This document shows positions 9,095-17,847 of a stretch of 64,000 nucleotides of DNA, piece after piece. The stretch spans positions 806,001-870,000 of the forward strand of contig CAVZFD010000004.1 in assembly GCA_963774455.1 (NCBI GenBank). Reading direction: 5' to 3'. The notes under the pieces are model-generated. The model did no database searches. It saw only the letters and a list, made by a program, of their open reading frames with translations, and had not been told where the DNA came from. The position numbers and the translations under genes were made by a program. Position 1 is the first letter of the stretch; the number at the start of each line of letters is the position of its first letter. The DNA comes from DATFVA01 sp963774455. Its GTDB lineage: Bacteria > Bacteroidota > Ignavibacteria > Ignavibacteriales > Ignavibacteriaceae.

Positions 9095-10138
9095 ATGCCG
9101 GAAACAAATACTTTATATATAGATGATAAAAAAGGGTCGGTTGATTTCGGAATATCAGGTATTAATTCCTGTAATTCGAAATCAGAAAAGAGTACTGTCG
9201 AAAATATTTGTTTTGATAATATGATCGCTGAATCAAAGCAAATTAAAGAAGTAATTAATATTGCCAGGAAAGTAGCGCAGACTGACGTGTCTGTTATTCT
9301 GATCGGCGAAACAGGAGTGGGTAAAGAACTTTTTGCACAATCGATTCACAATGAAAGCAAAAGAAGAAACTCTCCGTTTAGGTCAATAAACTGCAGTATA
9401 ATAAGGAAGGATTTACTTGAGGAGAAAATGTTCGGTCGTAATGCCGATGCATTTAGCAATAAGGAAAATGGAAAAGGATTGCTTGAAGAGGCAGATACAG
9501 GAACGGTTTTCCTTAATGAAATCGGTCAAACAGATATCTCAATTCAGAATACATTGCTGGGTATTCTGGAAACTAAATCATTTATTAAAGCAGGTGATAA
9601 TTCAGCAACTAAAATCGATGTCAGATTTATCAGCTCGACAAACAGAATTCCCGAACAGTTGATAGAGAGTGATAATTTCAGAAGGGACTTGTTTTTCAGT
9701 ATCGGAGTGGTGAAAATCGAAATTCCTCCTTTGAGGAACAGAAAAGCAGATATCGAACCGCTGGCACATTTATTTATCAAAGATTTATCTGAAAAAATGA
9801 ACCGGAAAATATATAAAACAGAAAAAGATTTTATTGATAGATTAACCCGTTACAGCTTTCCCGGCAATATCAGAGAGCTAAGAAATGTTATAGAAAGAGC
9901 TATTATAATGACTGACGGGGATATTTTAATGAGCTCTTCATTGCCCAAAGAATTTTTTGTACAGGAGATGATGACTGCTTCAAATAACTTATCATTATCC
10001 CTCAATGAAATAGAAAAGATCCATATTCTTAAAGTACTAAGGCAGGCTAACGGAAATAAAACAAAAACAGCGGAAATCCTCGGGATCGGGCTTACAACTC
10101 TTTACAGAAAACTCCAGGCATACATAATAGATTCTTAA
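9095..10138 (+). CDS. Sigma-54-type AAA+ regulator with Fis HTH, degenerate GAFTGA
   Basis: Domain order: a ~40-residue N-terminal stub without receiver or ligand domain, an AAA+ domain (~45-285) and a Fis-type HTH (about the last 40 residues: GNKTKTAEILGIGLTTLYRK). Walker A is GETGVGKELF. Sensor and arginine-finger regions (RFISSTNR, FRRDLFFSIG, PPLRNRKADI) are normal. The sigma-54 contact loop, normally GAFTGA, reads DAFSNK, and Walker B has VFLNEIG, with Asn in place of the usual Asp. It may therefore bind DNA without activating sigma-54 in the usual way, or use another polymerase. It lies between kimA and kdp and probably controls both. ATG 9095 is preferred to an upstream TTG at 9083. 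Confidence 0.8.
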   Translation: MPETNTLYIDDKKGSVDFGISGINSCNSKSEKSTVENICFDNMIAESKQIKEVINIARKVAQTDVSVILIGETGVGKELFAQSIHNESKRRNSPFRSINCSIIRKDLLEEKMFGRNADAFSNKENGKGLLEEADTGTVFLNEIGQTDISIQNTLLGILETKSFIKAGDNSATKIDVRFISSTNRIPEQLIESDNFRRDLFFSIGVVKIEIPPLRNRKADIEPLAHLFIKDLSEKMNRKIYKTEKDFIDRLTRYSFPGNIRELRNVIERAIIMTDGDILMSSSLPKEFFVQEMMTASNNLSLSLNEIEKIHILKVLRQANGNKTKTAEILGIGLTTLYRKLQAYIIDS

Positions 10139-10220
10139 ATTTTTTCCATCTTCCCCTCAACTTTAAATTCCAATTTCTTCATAAAATAATATCCGGATGA
10201 TTTTTTATCACAATCCATTT

Positions 10221-10310
10221 CATTTTGAAAATGAAGGATTCCGTTTTGAAAGGGATCAGAAAAGGGATTAGTGAAATTTCAAGCGAAAAATTCATTGGCA
10301 TTGATTTTGA
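10221..10310 (+). promoter_or_regulatory. Palindromic boxes and sigma-54-like promoter before kdp
   Basis: CATTTTGAAAATG (10221-10233) is a perfect palindrome; CCGTTTTGAAAGGG (10241-10254) is a second copy of the box also seen before kimA. Downstream, TTGGCAT-N5-TTGAC gives a GG at 10297-10298 and a GA at 10309-10310 with exactly ten bases between, matching a -24/-12 promoter apart from one -12 base. The first small reading frame starts at 10367. Confidence 0.45.
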
Positions 10311-10366
10311 CTAAGCTGACTCAGAATACAAACGAGCATTATTAATTCATTTTACCCGGGAATTAT

Positions 10367-10450
10367 ATGGTTACAATATTAATGATATTGCTAAGTGCAC
10401 TTCTTTTCCTGATAGTTTATAAATCAATTGATTTTTTTGATCACTTATAA
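10367..10450 (+). CDS. Small membrane peptide upstream of kdpF (27 aa)
   Basis: ATG 10367 opens 27 codons: MVTILMILLSALLFLIVYKS then IDFFDHL and TAA. It is a single hydrophobic helix with a short polar tail. It ends 11 bases before kdpF, within the same probable transcript. It is similar in size to KdpF but lacks the RPE/KF-like end, so it may be a second Kdp-stabilising subunit or a duplicated kdpF. Too short for family assignment. Confidence 0.5.
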   Translation: MVTILMILLSALLFLIVYKSIDFFDHL

Positions 10451-10461
10451 AGGAGCGTTAA

Positions 10462-10539
10462 ATGATAATCCTTTTAATTATCAGCATTCTAATAGGTTTG
10501 TACCTGTTTTATGTATTAATCAGACCTGAAAAATTTTAA
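10462..10539 (+). CDS. kdpF: KdpF, small subunit of the Kdp K+ ATPase
   Basis: Twenty-five codons, MIILLIISILIGLYLFYVLI then RPEKF, preceded by AGGAGCG. One transmembrane helix followed by a short basic-acidic end, as expected for KdpF, which sits at the KdpA-KdpB interface and stabilises the complex. It is followed nine bases later by kdpA. Position, length and the LIRPEKF ending make the call firm. Confidence 0.85.
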   Translation: MIILLIISILIGLYLFYVLIRPEKF

Positions 10540-10548
10540 GGTAACAAT

Positions 10549-12243
10549 ATGAATACTGAAATATCAGGCGTAATATTTAGTTTTTTAGTAATAGTAGTTC
10601 TTGCTGTTCCTTTCGGAAAACATATAAGCAAAGTGTTTAAAGGGGAGAAGGTCTGGTCTGACTTTTTTGCTCCTCTTGAAAATTTCATATTCAGAATTTC
10701 TGGTATAAATCCGTTTGAAGAAATGGACTGGAAAAAGAATATGAAAGCAATGCTATTTCTGAATCTGATATTCTATATATGGTCCTACGCAGTTCTTGTG
10801 CTGCAGGGATGGATTCCTTTCCTGAACCCCGCAGGAATAGGCAATATGGAACCAGCTCTTGCTTTTAATTCTGCCGTCAGTTTTGTTACTAATACAAATC
10901 TTCAGCATTATTCAGGTGAAACCGGCGCAACATATTTTACTCAAATGCTTGTATTTACATTTCTTCAGTTTGTAAGTGCCGGCACGGGTATAGCAGCATT
11001 AGCGTTAATTTTTAAGGGACTATCACAGCGGCAGTCAAAAAACCTTGGCAATTTTTATAATTTATTTCTAAAAAGCTGTACAAGAATATTGCTCCCTTTA
11101 GCCCTTATGATATCCATTATATTATTATTAAATGGAATGCCTGAAACATTTAAAGGTCCTCAACAGGTTGTGACTTTACAGGGAGATACTGTTAATGTAG
11201 CAACAGGGCCGGTAGCCTCGATGGTTTCAATAAAACAGCTTGGTACAAACGGCGGGGGTTATTTTGGTCCTAATTCGGCTCACCCATTCGAAAATCCCAA
11301 TTACCTTACTAATATGGTTGAAAACTTTTCAATATTGTTTATACCAATAGCACTGGTATTTGCTTTCGGATATTACCTGAATAGAAAAAAGCTTGCCTGG
11401 ATCTTCTTTGGAATAATGACATTAATTTTTATCATATTCGTTACAACAACTGTAAAATTCGAAACAGCAGGCAACCCGGAAATCACCAAACTTGGAATAA
11501 GCCAGGCTTCAGGAAGTATGGAAGGGAAAGAAGTTCGTTTCGGTGCAGCCGCATCTGCTTTTTGGGGTGTTTCAACTACATCAACCTCGAATGGTTCGGT
11601 GAATTCGATGCACGATAGTCAAACTCCGATTTCGGGCGGAGTCTATTTGCTTGATATGATGATAAATGCTCTTTATGGAGGTGTGGGTGTTGGATTCATA
11701 AACTTCTTTATCTATATAATAATTGCAATTTTCATCTCAGGGTTGATGGTTGGGCGAACGCCGGAATTCCTTGGTAAAAAAATAGAAGCCCGTGAAGTTA
11801 AGATTTCAGCTTTAGTTTTACTTGTAACTCCGTTTCTTGTATTAATACCAACCGCAATCGCATCATATTTAATAGCAAAAAATCCGGGAATTCCCTGGCT
11901 TAATAATCCGTCATTTCATGGATTTTCCGAAATGCTTTATGAATTTACGTCGGCTAATGCAAATAACGGCTCAGGCTTTGAAGGATTAGGCGACAATGTT
12001 TATTTCTGGAATATATTATGCGGCGTTGTAATGTTTCTTGCAAGGTTTCTGCCTATTATCGGTCCTGTCGCAATCGGCGGAATGCTTTCTGAGAAAAAAT
12101 ATATTCCCGAATCCGCAGGAACTCTAAAAGCGGAAAGTTACACTTTCGCGTTAATGGTTCTTGGAATAATAATTATTGTCTCTGCCCTGAATTTTTTCCC
12201 GGCTCTTGCAATAGGTCCGTTGGCGGAATATTTGTCAATGTAA
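10549..12243 (+). CDS. kdpA: KdpA, K+-binding channel subunit of the Kdp ATPase
   Basis: 564 residues, the usual KdpA length, with about ten membrane helices. Selectivity-filter-like segments are visible: SAVSFVTNTNLQHYSGET (~residue 110), QLGTNGGGYFGPNSAHPFEN (~230-250), ALYGGVGVG (~375) and EFTSANANNGSGFEG (~475). KdpA selects and translocates K+ in the high-affinity KdpFABC complex of the inner membrane. Its stop is followed by 21 bases and kdpB. It belongs to an operon kdpF-A-B-C with a porin gene immediately after. Confidence 0.96.
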   Translation: MNTEISGVIFSFLVIVVLAVPFGKHISKVFKGEKVWSDFFAPLENFIFRISGINPFEEMDWKKNMKAMLFLNLIFYIWSYAVLVLQGWIPFLNPAGIGNMEPALAFNSAVSFVTNTNLQHYSGETGATYFTQMLVFTFLQFVSAGTGIAALALIFKGLSQRQSKNLGNFYNLFLKSCTRILLPLALMISIILLLNGMPETFKGPQQVVTLQGDTVNVATGPVASMVSIKQLGTNGGGYFGPNSAHPFENPNYLTNMVENFSILFIPIALVFAFGYYLNRKKLAWIFFGIMTLIFIIFVTTTVKFETAGNPEITKLGISQASGSMEGKEVRFGAAASAFWGVSTTSTSNGSVNSMHDSQTPISGGVYLLDMMINALYGGVGVGFINFFIYIIIAIFISGLMVGRTPEFLGKKIEAREVKISALVLLVTPFLVLIPTAIASYLIAKNPGIPWLNNPSFHGFSEMLYEFTSANANNGSGFEGLGDNVYFWNILCGVVMFLARFLPIIGPVAIGGMLSEKKYIPESAGTLKAESYTFALMVLGIIIIVSALNFFPALAIGPLAEYLSM

Positions 12244-12264
12244 AACATTAAGATAAACAAAATT

Positions 12265-14304
12265 ATGAAACATAAAAAAACATTGAAGTTATTTGAACCT
12301 GCTATTGTTAAAGAAGCAGTCTTTTCATCATTCGCAAAGCTTAATCCGTTGTATTTACTGAAGAATCCTGTGATGTTCACAGTCGAAGTCGGTACAATAA
12401 TTATGCTCGTAGTTTCCGTTATAACAATGATAAATCCGCTCTCACAGCAGGGAAACTTTATTTATAATTTCCTTATAACTTTCCTTCTATTTCTTACTCT
12501 TTTGTTCGCAAATTTTGCTGAAGCAATAGCAGAAGAAAGAGGAAAAGCGCAGGCGGCTTCACTAAGAAAATCAAGACAAGATACACCGGCAAAGCTGGTA
12601 TTAGATAACGGGACAATAAAAAATATTAATTCATCGGAATTAAAGAAGGATGATATATACTTAGCGGAAGCAGGAGATACACTTCCGGCAGACGGCGAAA
12701 TTATCGAGGGTTTGGCATCAATAGATGAGTCTGCTATAACGGGGGAATCCGCTCCGGTAATAAGAGAAGCTGATACCGACCATTCGGGTGTTATAGGAGG
12801 GACCAGGATTCTTTCCGACAGGATCAAAGTGCAGGTTACAACAAATCCGGGCGAATCTTTTCTGGATAAAATGATTGATCTTGTTGAAGGTGCAAAAAGG
12901 CAGAAAACTCCGAATGAAATTGCATTGACTGTACTATTGGCAAGTTTTACCCTAATTTTTCTGTTTGTAACTGTTACGCTTTTCCCGTTCGCATTCTATG
13001 TGAATACAATTATTACTATTTCAGCTCTTGTCTCATTATTTGTTTGTTTAATACCAACCACTATCGGAGGGCTTCTATCTGCTATCGGAATCGCAGGAAT
13101 GGATAGAGCTCTGGGAGCCGATGTTATTGCAAAGTCCGGAAAAGCTGTTGAGAATGCGGGAGATATTGATACGGTTCTGCTTGATAAAACTGGTACAATA
13201 ACTATCGGCAACAGAAAGGCAACAAACTTCTATCCTCTTGATGGTATTGATAAAACCGAGTTTATGAAATACTGCTATCTCAGTTCAATTGCTGATTCAA
13301 CCCCTGAAGGCAAGTCGATTATTGAATTAGCAGAAAAAAATAGTGTAAAAATAAAAAACGAGGAAACAGCCAGTGCTCAATTTATAAAGTTTTCTGCTGA
13401 AACAAGAATGAGCGGAGTTGACCTGCCCGGAGGAGCTGAAATTCGTAAAGGTGCCTGGGATGCGATCAAAAAATTTGCAATCAAAAGTGATGGGGCTATA
13501 AATCAGGCAGAGGTAATAGTAAAGGAAATCGCTGAAGAAGGCGGTACCCCTCTCGCAGTATGCGTAAATAGAAGAGTATTAGGCGTAGTTCAGCTTGAAG
13601 ATATAATTAAACCCGGAATACAGGAACGATTTGCCCGTTTGAGGAAAATGGGAGTAAAAACAGTAATGGTTACAGGAGATAATCCATTAACCGCAAAATA
13701 TATTGCTAACAAAGCCGGCGTTGATGATTATATAGCTGAAGCCAGGCCCGAAGATAAAATGAATTATATCCTAAAGGAACAGAAAGAAGGAAAACTTATT
13801 GCGATGATGGGTGATGGAACAAATGATGCTCCCGCACTTGCTCAGGCTGATGTGGCTGTAGCTATGAATTCCGGTACTCAGGCTGCAAAGGAAGCTGCAA
13901 ATATGGTTGACCTTGACAGTGACCCCACCAAGTTGCTTGAAGTTATTGAGATTGGAAAACAATTGTTAATTACACGGGGTAACATAACAACATTTTCAAT
14001 TGCCAATGATGTGGCTAAATATTTTGCAATAATTCCGGCAGTATTTTCGGCTACCATCCCTGCATTAAATGTTATGAATATAATGAAACTTAGTTCTCCT
14101 CAATCAGCTATTTTATCTGCAGTAATATTTAATGCATTTATTATTCTCGCTCTGGTTCCTCTTGCGTTGAGAGGGGTGAAATATAAACCGATCGGGGCGA
14201 GCGCATTGCTCAGACGTAATATTCTGATTTACGGTTTAGGCGGGATTATTGTACCATTTATCGGTATAAAATTAATTGATCTGCTTGTAAGCATTTTCTT
14301 TTAA
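12265..14304 (+). CDS. kdpB: KdpB, P-type ATPase subunit
   Basis: 679 residues with the complete P-type ATPase set: an actuator motif in ESAITGESAPV (~residues 155-165), the phosphorylation motif DKTGTIT (~residue 310), the nucleotide-binding domain, VMVTGDNPLTAKYIA and the hinge MMGDGTNDAPALAQADVAVA. Seven membrane helices fit KdpB. It hydrolyses ATP to drive K+ through KdpA. Start ATG 12265, stop 11 bases before kdpC. All key residues are intact. Confidence 0.97.
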   Translation: MKHKKTLKLFEPAIVKEAVFSSFAKLNPLYLLKNPVMFTVEVGTIIMLVVSVITMINPLSQQGNFIYNFLITFLLFLTLLFANFAEAIAEERGKAQAASLRKSRQDTPAKLVLDNGTIKNINSSELKKDDIYLAEAGDTLPADGEIIEGLASIDESAITGESAPVIREADTDHSGVIGGTRILSDRIKVQVTTNPGESFLDKMIDLVEGAKRQKTPNEIALTVLLASFTLIFLFVTVTLFPFAFYVNTIITISALVSLFVCLIPTTIGGLLSAIGIAGMDRALGADVIAKSGKAVENAGDIDTVLLDKTGTITIGNRKATNFYPLDGIDKTEFMKYCYLSSIADSTPEGKSIIELAEKNSVKIKNEETASAQFIKFSAETRMSGVDLPGGAEIRKGAWDAIKKFAIKSDGAINQAEVIVKEIAEEGGTPLAVCVNRRVLGVVQLEDIIKPGIQERFARLRKMGVKTVMVTGDNPLTAKYIANKAGVDDYIAEARPEDKMNYILKEQKEGKLIAMMGDGTNDAPALAQADVAVAMNSGTQAAKEAANMVDLDSDPTKLLEVIEIGKQLLITRGNITTFSIANDVAKYFAIIPAVFSATIPALNVMNIMKLSSPQSAILSAVIFNAFIILALVPLALRGVKYKPIGASALLRRNILIYGLGGIIVPFIGIKLIDLLVSIFF

Positions 14305-14315
14305 GGAATAAAAAT

Positions 14316-14882
14316 ATGAAATCACTTAGAAATGTTTTAGGACTTCATTTTTCAACATTATTACTATTCGGCCTGCTTTTTCCGCTTGTTATATTTGGAA
14401 TAGGACAATTATTCCCCCACCAATCAGAAGGACTTCCGGTATACAAGGACGGAAAGCTGATAGGATTTGAAAACATTGGTCAGAAGTTTACTGATCTGAA
14501 ATACTTCTGGGGAAGACCCTCTGCAGTTGATTATAATGCAGCATCAACCGGCGGTTCAAATAAAGGACCAACAAACCCCGACTATTTAAAATCGGTTCAG
14601 GATAGGATCGATACGCTTCTTAAATACAACCCCGAAATAAAGAAATCCGAAATCCCTGCTGATTTAGTTACGGCATCAGGAGGTGGTCTTGATCCTCACA
14701 TTTCTCCTCAGGCTGCTTTTATTCAAATTTCAAGGATCGCAAAAATGAGAAATATAGATAAAGCAGCTTTAAGGAAACTGGTTAATGAACATGTTGAATC
14801 ACCATTACTCGGTTTGTTTGGACCGGAAAGAGTGAATGTTCTGAAACTTAACATGGCTTTGGACGAATTAAGTTCAATGTAA
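14316..14882 (+). CDS. kdpC: KdpC, auxiliary subunit of the Kdp ATPase
   Basis: 188 residues with one N-terminal membrane helix (residues ~8-28) and a periplasmic/extracytosolic domain typical of KdpC: FWGRPSAVDYNAASTGGSNK, then SGGGLDPHISPQAAFIQISR and a C-terminal LFGPERVNVLKLNMAL. KdpC stabilises the complex and raises ATP affinity. The SGGGLDPHISP motif is highly conserved. It closes the kdpFABC set; 69 bases later a porin gene follows. Confidence 0.96.
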   Translation: MKSLRNVLGLHFSTLLLFGLLFPLVIFGIGQLFPHQSEGLPVYKDGKLIGFENIGQKFTDLKYFWGRPSAVDYNAASTGGSNKGPTNPDYLKSVQDRIDTLLKYNPEIKKSEIPADLVTASGGGLDPHISPQAAFIQISRIAKMRNIDKAALRKLVNEHVESPLLGLFGPERVNVLKLNMALDELSSM

Positions 14883-14951
14883 CAGTTTCGTTAATGGATC
14901 AAAATAAATCAGTCTCTTTAATAATATTTTATAATATAATGAGTCTGCACA

Positions 14952-16007
14952 ATGAAAAGATATTCACTTCTGTTATTATTGTTAATTGTATACCTCCAAA
15001 ATTTGTCAGCTCAGAATCCCGGACCTTCAATCACAGGACATATTGAAGTTACGTACAACTATTATTTCGGAGATACTACCGTAAACGTGCTCCGTTCCTA
15101 CGATGCAAAAGCTGACCAGATATTATTAAATAATGCTCATATAGCATTTTCAGGAGATCCTTCAAAAAAATTAAGTTACGATGCTGAAATAGATCTTGGT
15201 ACTGATGCTGGTGTTCACGGCTTGCTGAATCAAACCGGGGGCGGACCAGGCATTGGTGTGGATATTCAGGAAGCTTATATGACGTATTCTTTTACCGATG
15301 ATTTTAAATTTACCGGAGGAAGGTTTGCAACTTTTGAAGGTATAGAGGTAATTGAGGGTCCTGCAAATCCAACTATTTCAAGAGGTTATCTTTATGGCCT
15401 GGCTGAAGCTTATACTCACGTCGGCGGCTATTTTACATTTATCGCCTCAAACCAGGTTGATGTTAAATTTGGTGTAGTTAATGGCTGGGATCTTTTAATA
15501 GATAATAATAAGGATAAAACTATCATTGGCAGACTGGGAATAAATTTAGGTGATCCGTTGGCTTTTGGAGCTTCATTTTCCTGGGGTGTCGAACAACCTG
15601 ATCCCAGCAACAATAGCAGAACTTCAATAGATTTAACCGGCCTTACAAAGGTCATTCCAGGTGTTACGTTAAATTTCCAGGCCAATTATGGGGCAGAGTC
15701 CTTCGGTACCGTGGATGCATCCTGGTTTGGTTTTGGTATTCAGCCCGTTATTTCATTATCGGACATAATCGATATCGGAACACGCCTGGAATACTTTTCT
15801 GATAAAGATGGAGTAAGAACGGGAACCGGTATTAAAGATTTTAATGCACTGAACGTAACTCTGGTTCCCACTTTCAGGATGGATGATTTCACATTCAGGG
15901 TTGAGTACAGGTTTGACAATTCAAATAATGCAATATTTCCTGTTAGCAATGATATTCCATCAAAAACATCCAGTACAGTATCTCTGGGCATTTCCTGTAG
16001 TTTATAA
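14952..16007 (+). CDS. Outer-membrane beta-barrel porin, BBP2/OmpL-like
   Basis: A signal peptide (cleavage after NLSA) is followed by ~330 residues of alternating strands ending in an aromatic-poor VSLGISCSL C-terminus. The pattern DAEIDLGTDAGVHGLLNQ, then VDIQEAYMTY and FTGGRFATFEGIEVIEGPAN, is characteristic of the BBP2 (OmpL-like) porin family that often sits beside transporter genes. It probably provides outer-membrane passage for K+ or small solutes to the Kdp system. It lies in the same orientation 69 bases after kdpC, so co-transcription is likely. Confidence 0.8.
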   Translation: MKRYSLLLLLLIVYLQNLSAQNPGPSITGHIEVTYNYYFGDTTVNVLRSYDAKADQILLNNAHIAFSGDPSKKLSYDAEIDLGTDAGVHGLLNQTGGGPGIGVDIQEAYMTYSFTDDFKFTGGRFATFEGIEVIEGPANPTISRGYLYGLAEAYTHVGGYFTFIASNQVDVKFGVVNGWDLLIDNNKDKTIIGRLGINLGDPLAFGASFSWGVEQPDPSNNSRTSIDLTGLTKVIPGVTLNFQANYGAESFGTVDASWFGFGIQPVISLSDIIDIGTRLEYFSDKDGVRTGTGIKDFNALNVTLVPTFRMDDFTFRVEYRFDNSNNAIFPVSNDIPSKTSSTVSLGISCSL

Positions 16008-16030
16008 AATACCAGGCGGATGTATATAAA

Positions 16031-16543
16031 TTGAAACTAAATTCAAATCAAAATATTTATTTCTGGTTGTTTGTAATTCTTCTTCTGCTGCTTGAGATAC
16101 CCCTGGTTTTATGGGTACAGAAAACCACAGGATTTTCGAATAAAACAAAAGAAGAATCCCATAGATTAAGGTCTCTCGCAGATGCATTGAGCCTGACTGA
16201 GAAACAGGTGGATTTTTTTAGTCTGAATGAAAAAGAATATTCGAATCTGATATATACTCTCCACCGGCAAATGAAAATGAAAAACAAAATGATCGCCGAT
16301 AAAATTTTTGAAGTAAATTATGATTCTTCGAAGTTAAACCAGCTTATTCATGAAACAGGAATAATAAATGATGAAATTAATAAAGTACGTTTTAAGTATT
16401 TAAGGAAGCTTAAGACTGTTTTAAATAAAGACCAATTAGATAAATTTAAAGAAATCATTAATGAATCTTTGATTGAATGGACTGATACATTAATTGTACC
16501 TTATAATGATATTTATCCGCCGGGACCCAGAAAGATATTTTAA
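16031..16543 (+). CDS. Spy/CpxP-like periplasmic helical protein
   Basis: Starts at a TTG (16031), 23 bases after the porin. One N-terminal membrane anchor (YFWLFVILLLLLEIPLVLWV) precedes a helical domain with ALSLTEKQVDFFSLNEKEYS and a second VLNKDQLDKF repeat, reminiscent of the LTxxQ-type Spy/CpxP periplasmic stress sensors or chaperones. Length (170) fits. It could modulate the histidine kinase at 17848-19668. The family call is by pattern; start codon uncertain. Confidence 0.55.
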   Translation: MKLNSNQNIYFWLFVILLLLLEIPLVLWVQKTTGFSNKTKEESHRLRSLADALSLTEKQVDFFSLNEKEYSNLIYTLHRQMKMKNKMIADKIFEVNYDSSKLNQLIHETGIINDEINKVRFKYLRKLKTVLNKDQLDKFKEIINESLIEWTDTLIVPYNDIYPPGPRKIF

Positions 16544-16718
16544 TTGATTAGGTGAATGAAATGCGAATTGATATGGTGGGATAACGATTTTGTAATGAAA
16601 AGGTTATTTAATCGTCTAATTTCAAACTGAGGCATATTTATAATTTATATGTATATTTTCAACCTAAATAATATCAGCAATTTCCTATAAAGATGTGATC
16701 CTGTAATTTTTAATATTT

Positions 16719-17846
16719 ATGGAACCTCAGATTTCCATATCGGCAGAAAGATTTCTTCACCTCATCCGTTCTTCAAAAGATGGGAAGTTGAAAATCTATA
16801 TAGGAATGGCTGCCGGAGTCGGAAAGACATACCGGATGTTACTGGAAGCAAAAGAACTGCTTAAGGAAAATGTTGATCTGATGATTGGCTATGTAGAAAC
16901 GCATGGAAGAACAGAGACGCAAAAACTTACTGAGGGTATTCCGGCAATTTCACGTAAGAGGATATTTTATAAAGGTAGGGAACTGGAGGAGATGGATATT
17001 GAATCGATCCTGCTTCAGAAACCTGAAATTGTTCTGGTAGATGAACTTGCGCATACTAATCTCCCCGGTTCTAAAAATGAAAAACGCTGGCAGGATGTTA
17101 AAGAATTAATAGGTGCCGGGATAAATGTAATAAGTACAGTAAATATTCAGCATATTGAAAGTATAAATGAACAGGTTGAAAAAATTACAGGAATCAAAAT
17201 CACGGAAAGGGTACCGGACAGCATCATTCATTCTGCTGATGAGGTTGTAAATGTTGATTTGACGATTGATGAGCTGATTGACAGACTGAAGGAAGGGAAA
17301 ATTTATGATATTAAGAAAGTTCCTGTTGCATTACAAAATTTTTTTCAGGAAGATAAGCTGCTGCAGCTTCGTGATCTTGCATTAAAAGAAGTGTCCCGTC
17401 AGGTAGAAAGAAAGATAATAAGAGAAATTCCGCTGGCAGTCAGAGAGAAATTAAATGCAATAGTGACAGCTTTAAGCTCAAATTATGACGCTGGCAGGAA
17501 ATTGATCCGGAAATCCTCACGGCTTGTTGCTATGTATAATTCCAAATGGTTTGTTTTGTACATTCAGACGGATAAAGAAAAAATCGAAAAAATTGATACT
17601 AAAGTCCAAAGGCAATTATTGAATAATTTTAAGCTTGCTGCGGAACTTGGTGCAGAGGTCGTTGAGTTAAACAGCAATAAAATCGCACCTGCAATAGTAG
17701 ATTTTGCCAAAACAAAAGAGGCTGGCCTTATTGTAATAGGCAGACCCGACTTTAATTTTATTTATAATTTGAACCCCGGGAATTTCTTCAGGGAGTTATC
17801 ATCTCTTACCTCTAAAGAGGATATTGATATTTTAATGGTATCATAA
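16719..17846 (+). CDS. kdpD: KdpD N-terminal module (KdpD ATP-binding domain plus USP), no kinase
   Basis: 375 residues. Residues ~20-230 form the KdpD domain with Walker A GMAAGVGKTYRM, Walker B-like EIVLVDELAHTNLPGSKNEK and STVNIQHIESINEQVE. Residues ~250-375 form a universal-stress-protein-like domain. Full KdpD would continue with DUF4118, GAF and kinase domains; here the protein stops with TAA one base before the next gene, a separate histidine kinase. The DUF4118-GAF portion is encoded elsewhere (5966-6787). Such split KdpD proteins sense K+/ionic state or bind c-di-AMP; here it probably acts in trans on the kinase that follows. Confidence 0.9.
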   Translation: MEPQISISAERFLHLIRSSKDGKLKIYIGMAAGVGKTYRMLLEAKELLKENVDLMIGYVETHGRTETQKLTEGIPAISRKRIFYKGRELEEMDIESILLQKPEIVLVDELAHTNLPGSKNEKRWQDVKELIGAGINVISTVNIQHIESINEQVEKITGIKITERVPDSIIHSADEVVNVDLTIDELIDRLKEGKIYDIKKVPVALQNFFQEDKLLQLRDLALKEVSRQVERKIIREIPLAVREKLNAIVTALSSNYDAGRKLIRKSSRLVAMYNSKWFVLYIQTDKEKIEKIDTKVQRQLLNNFKLAAELGAEVVELNSNKIAPAIVDFAKTKEAGLIVIGRPDFNFIYNLNPGNFFRELSSLTSKEDIDILMVS

Positions 17847-17847
17847 A

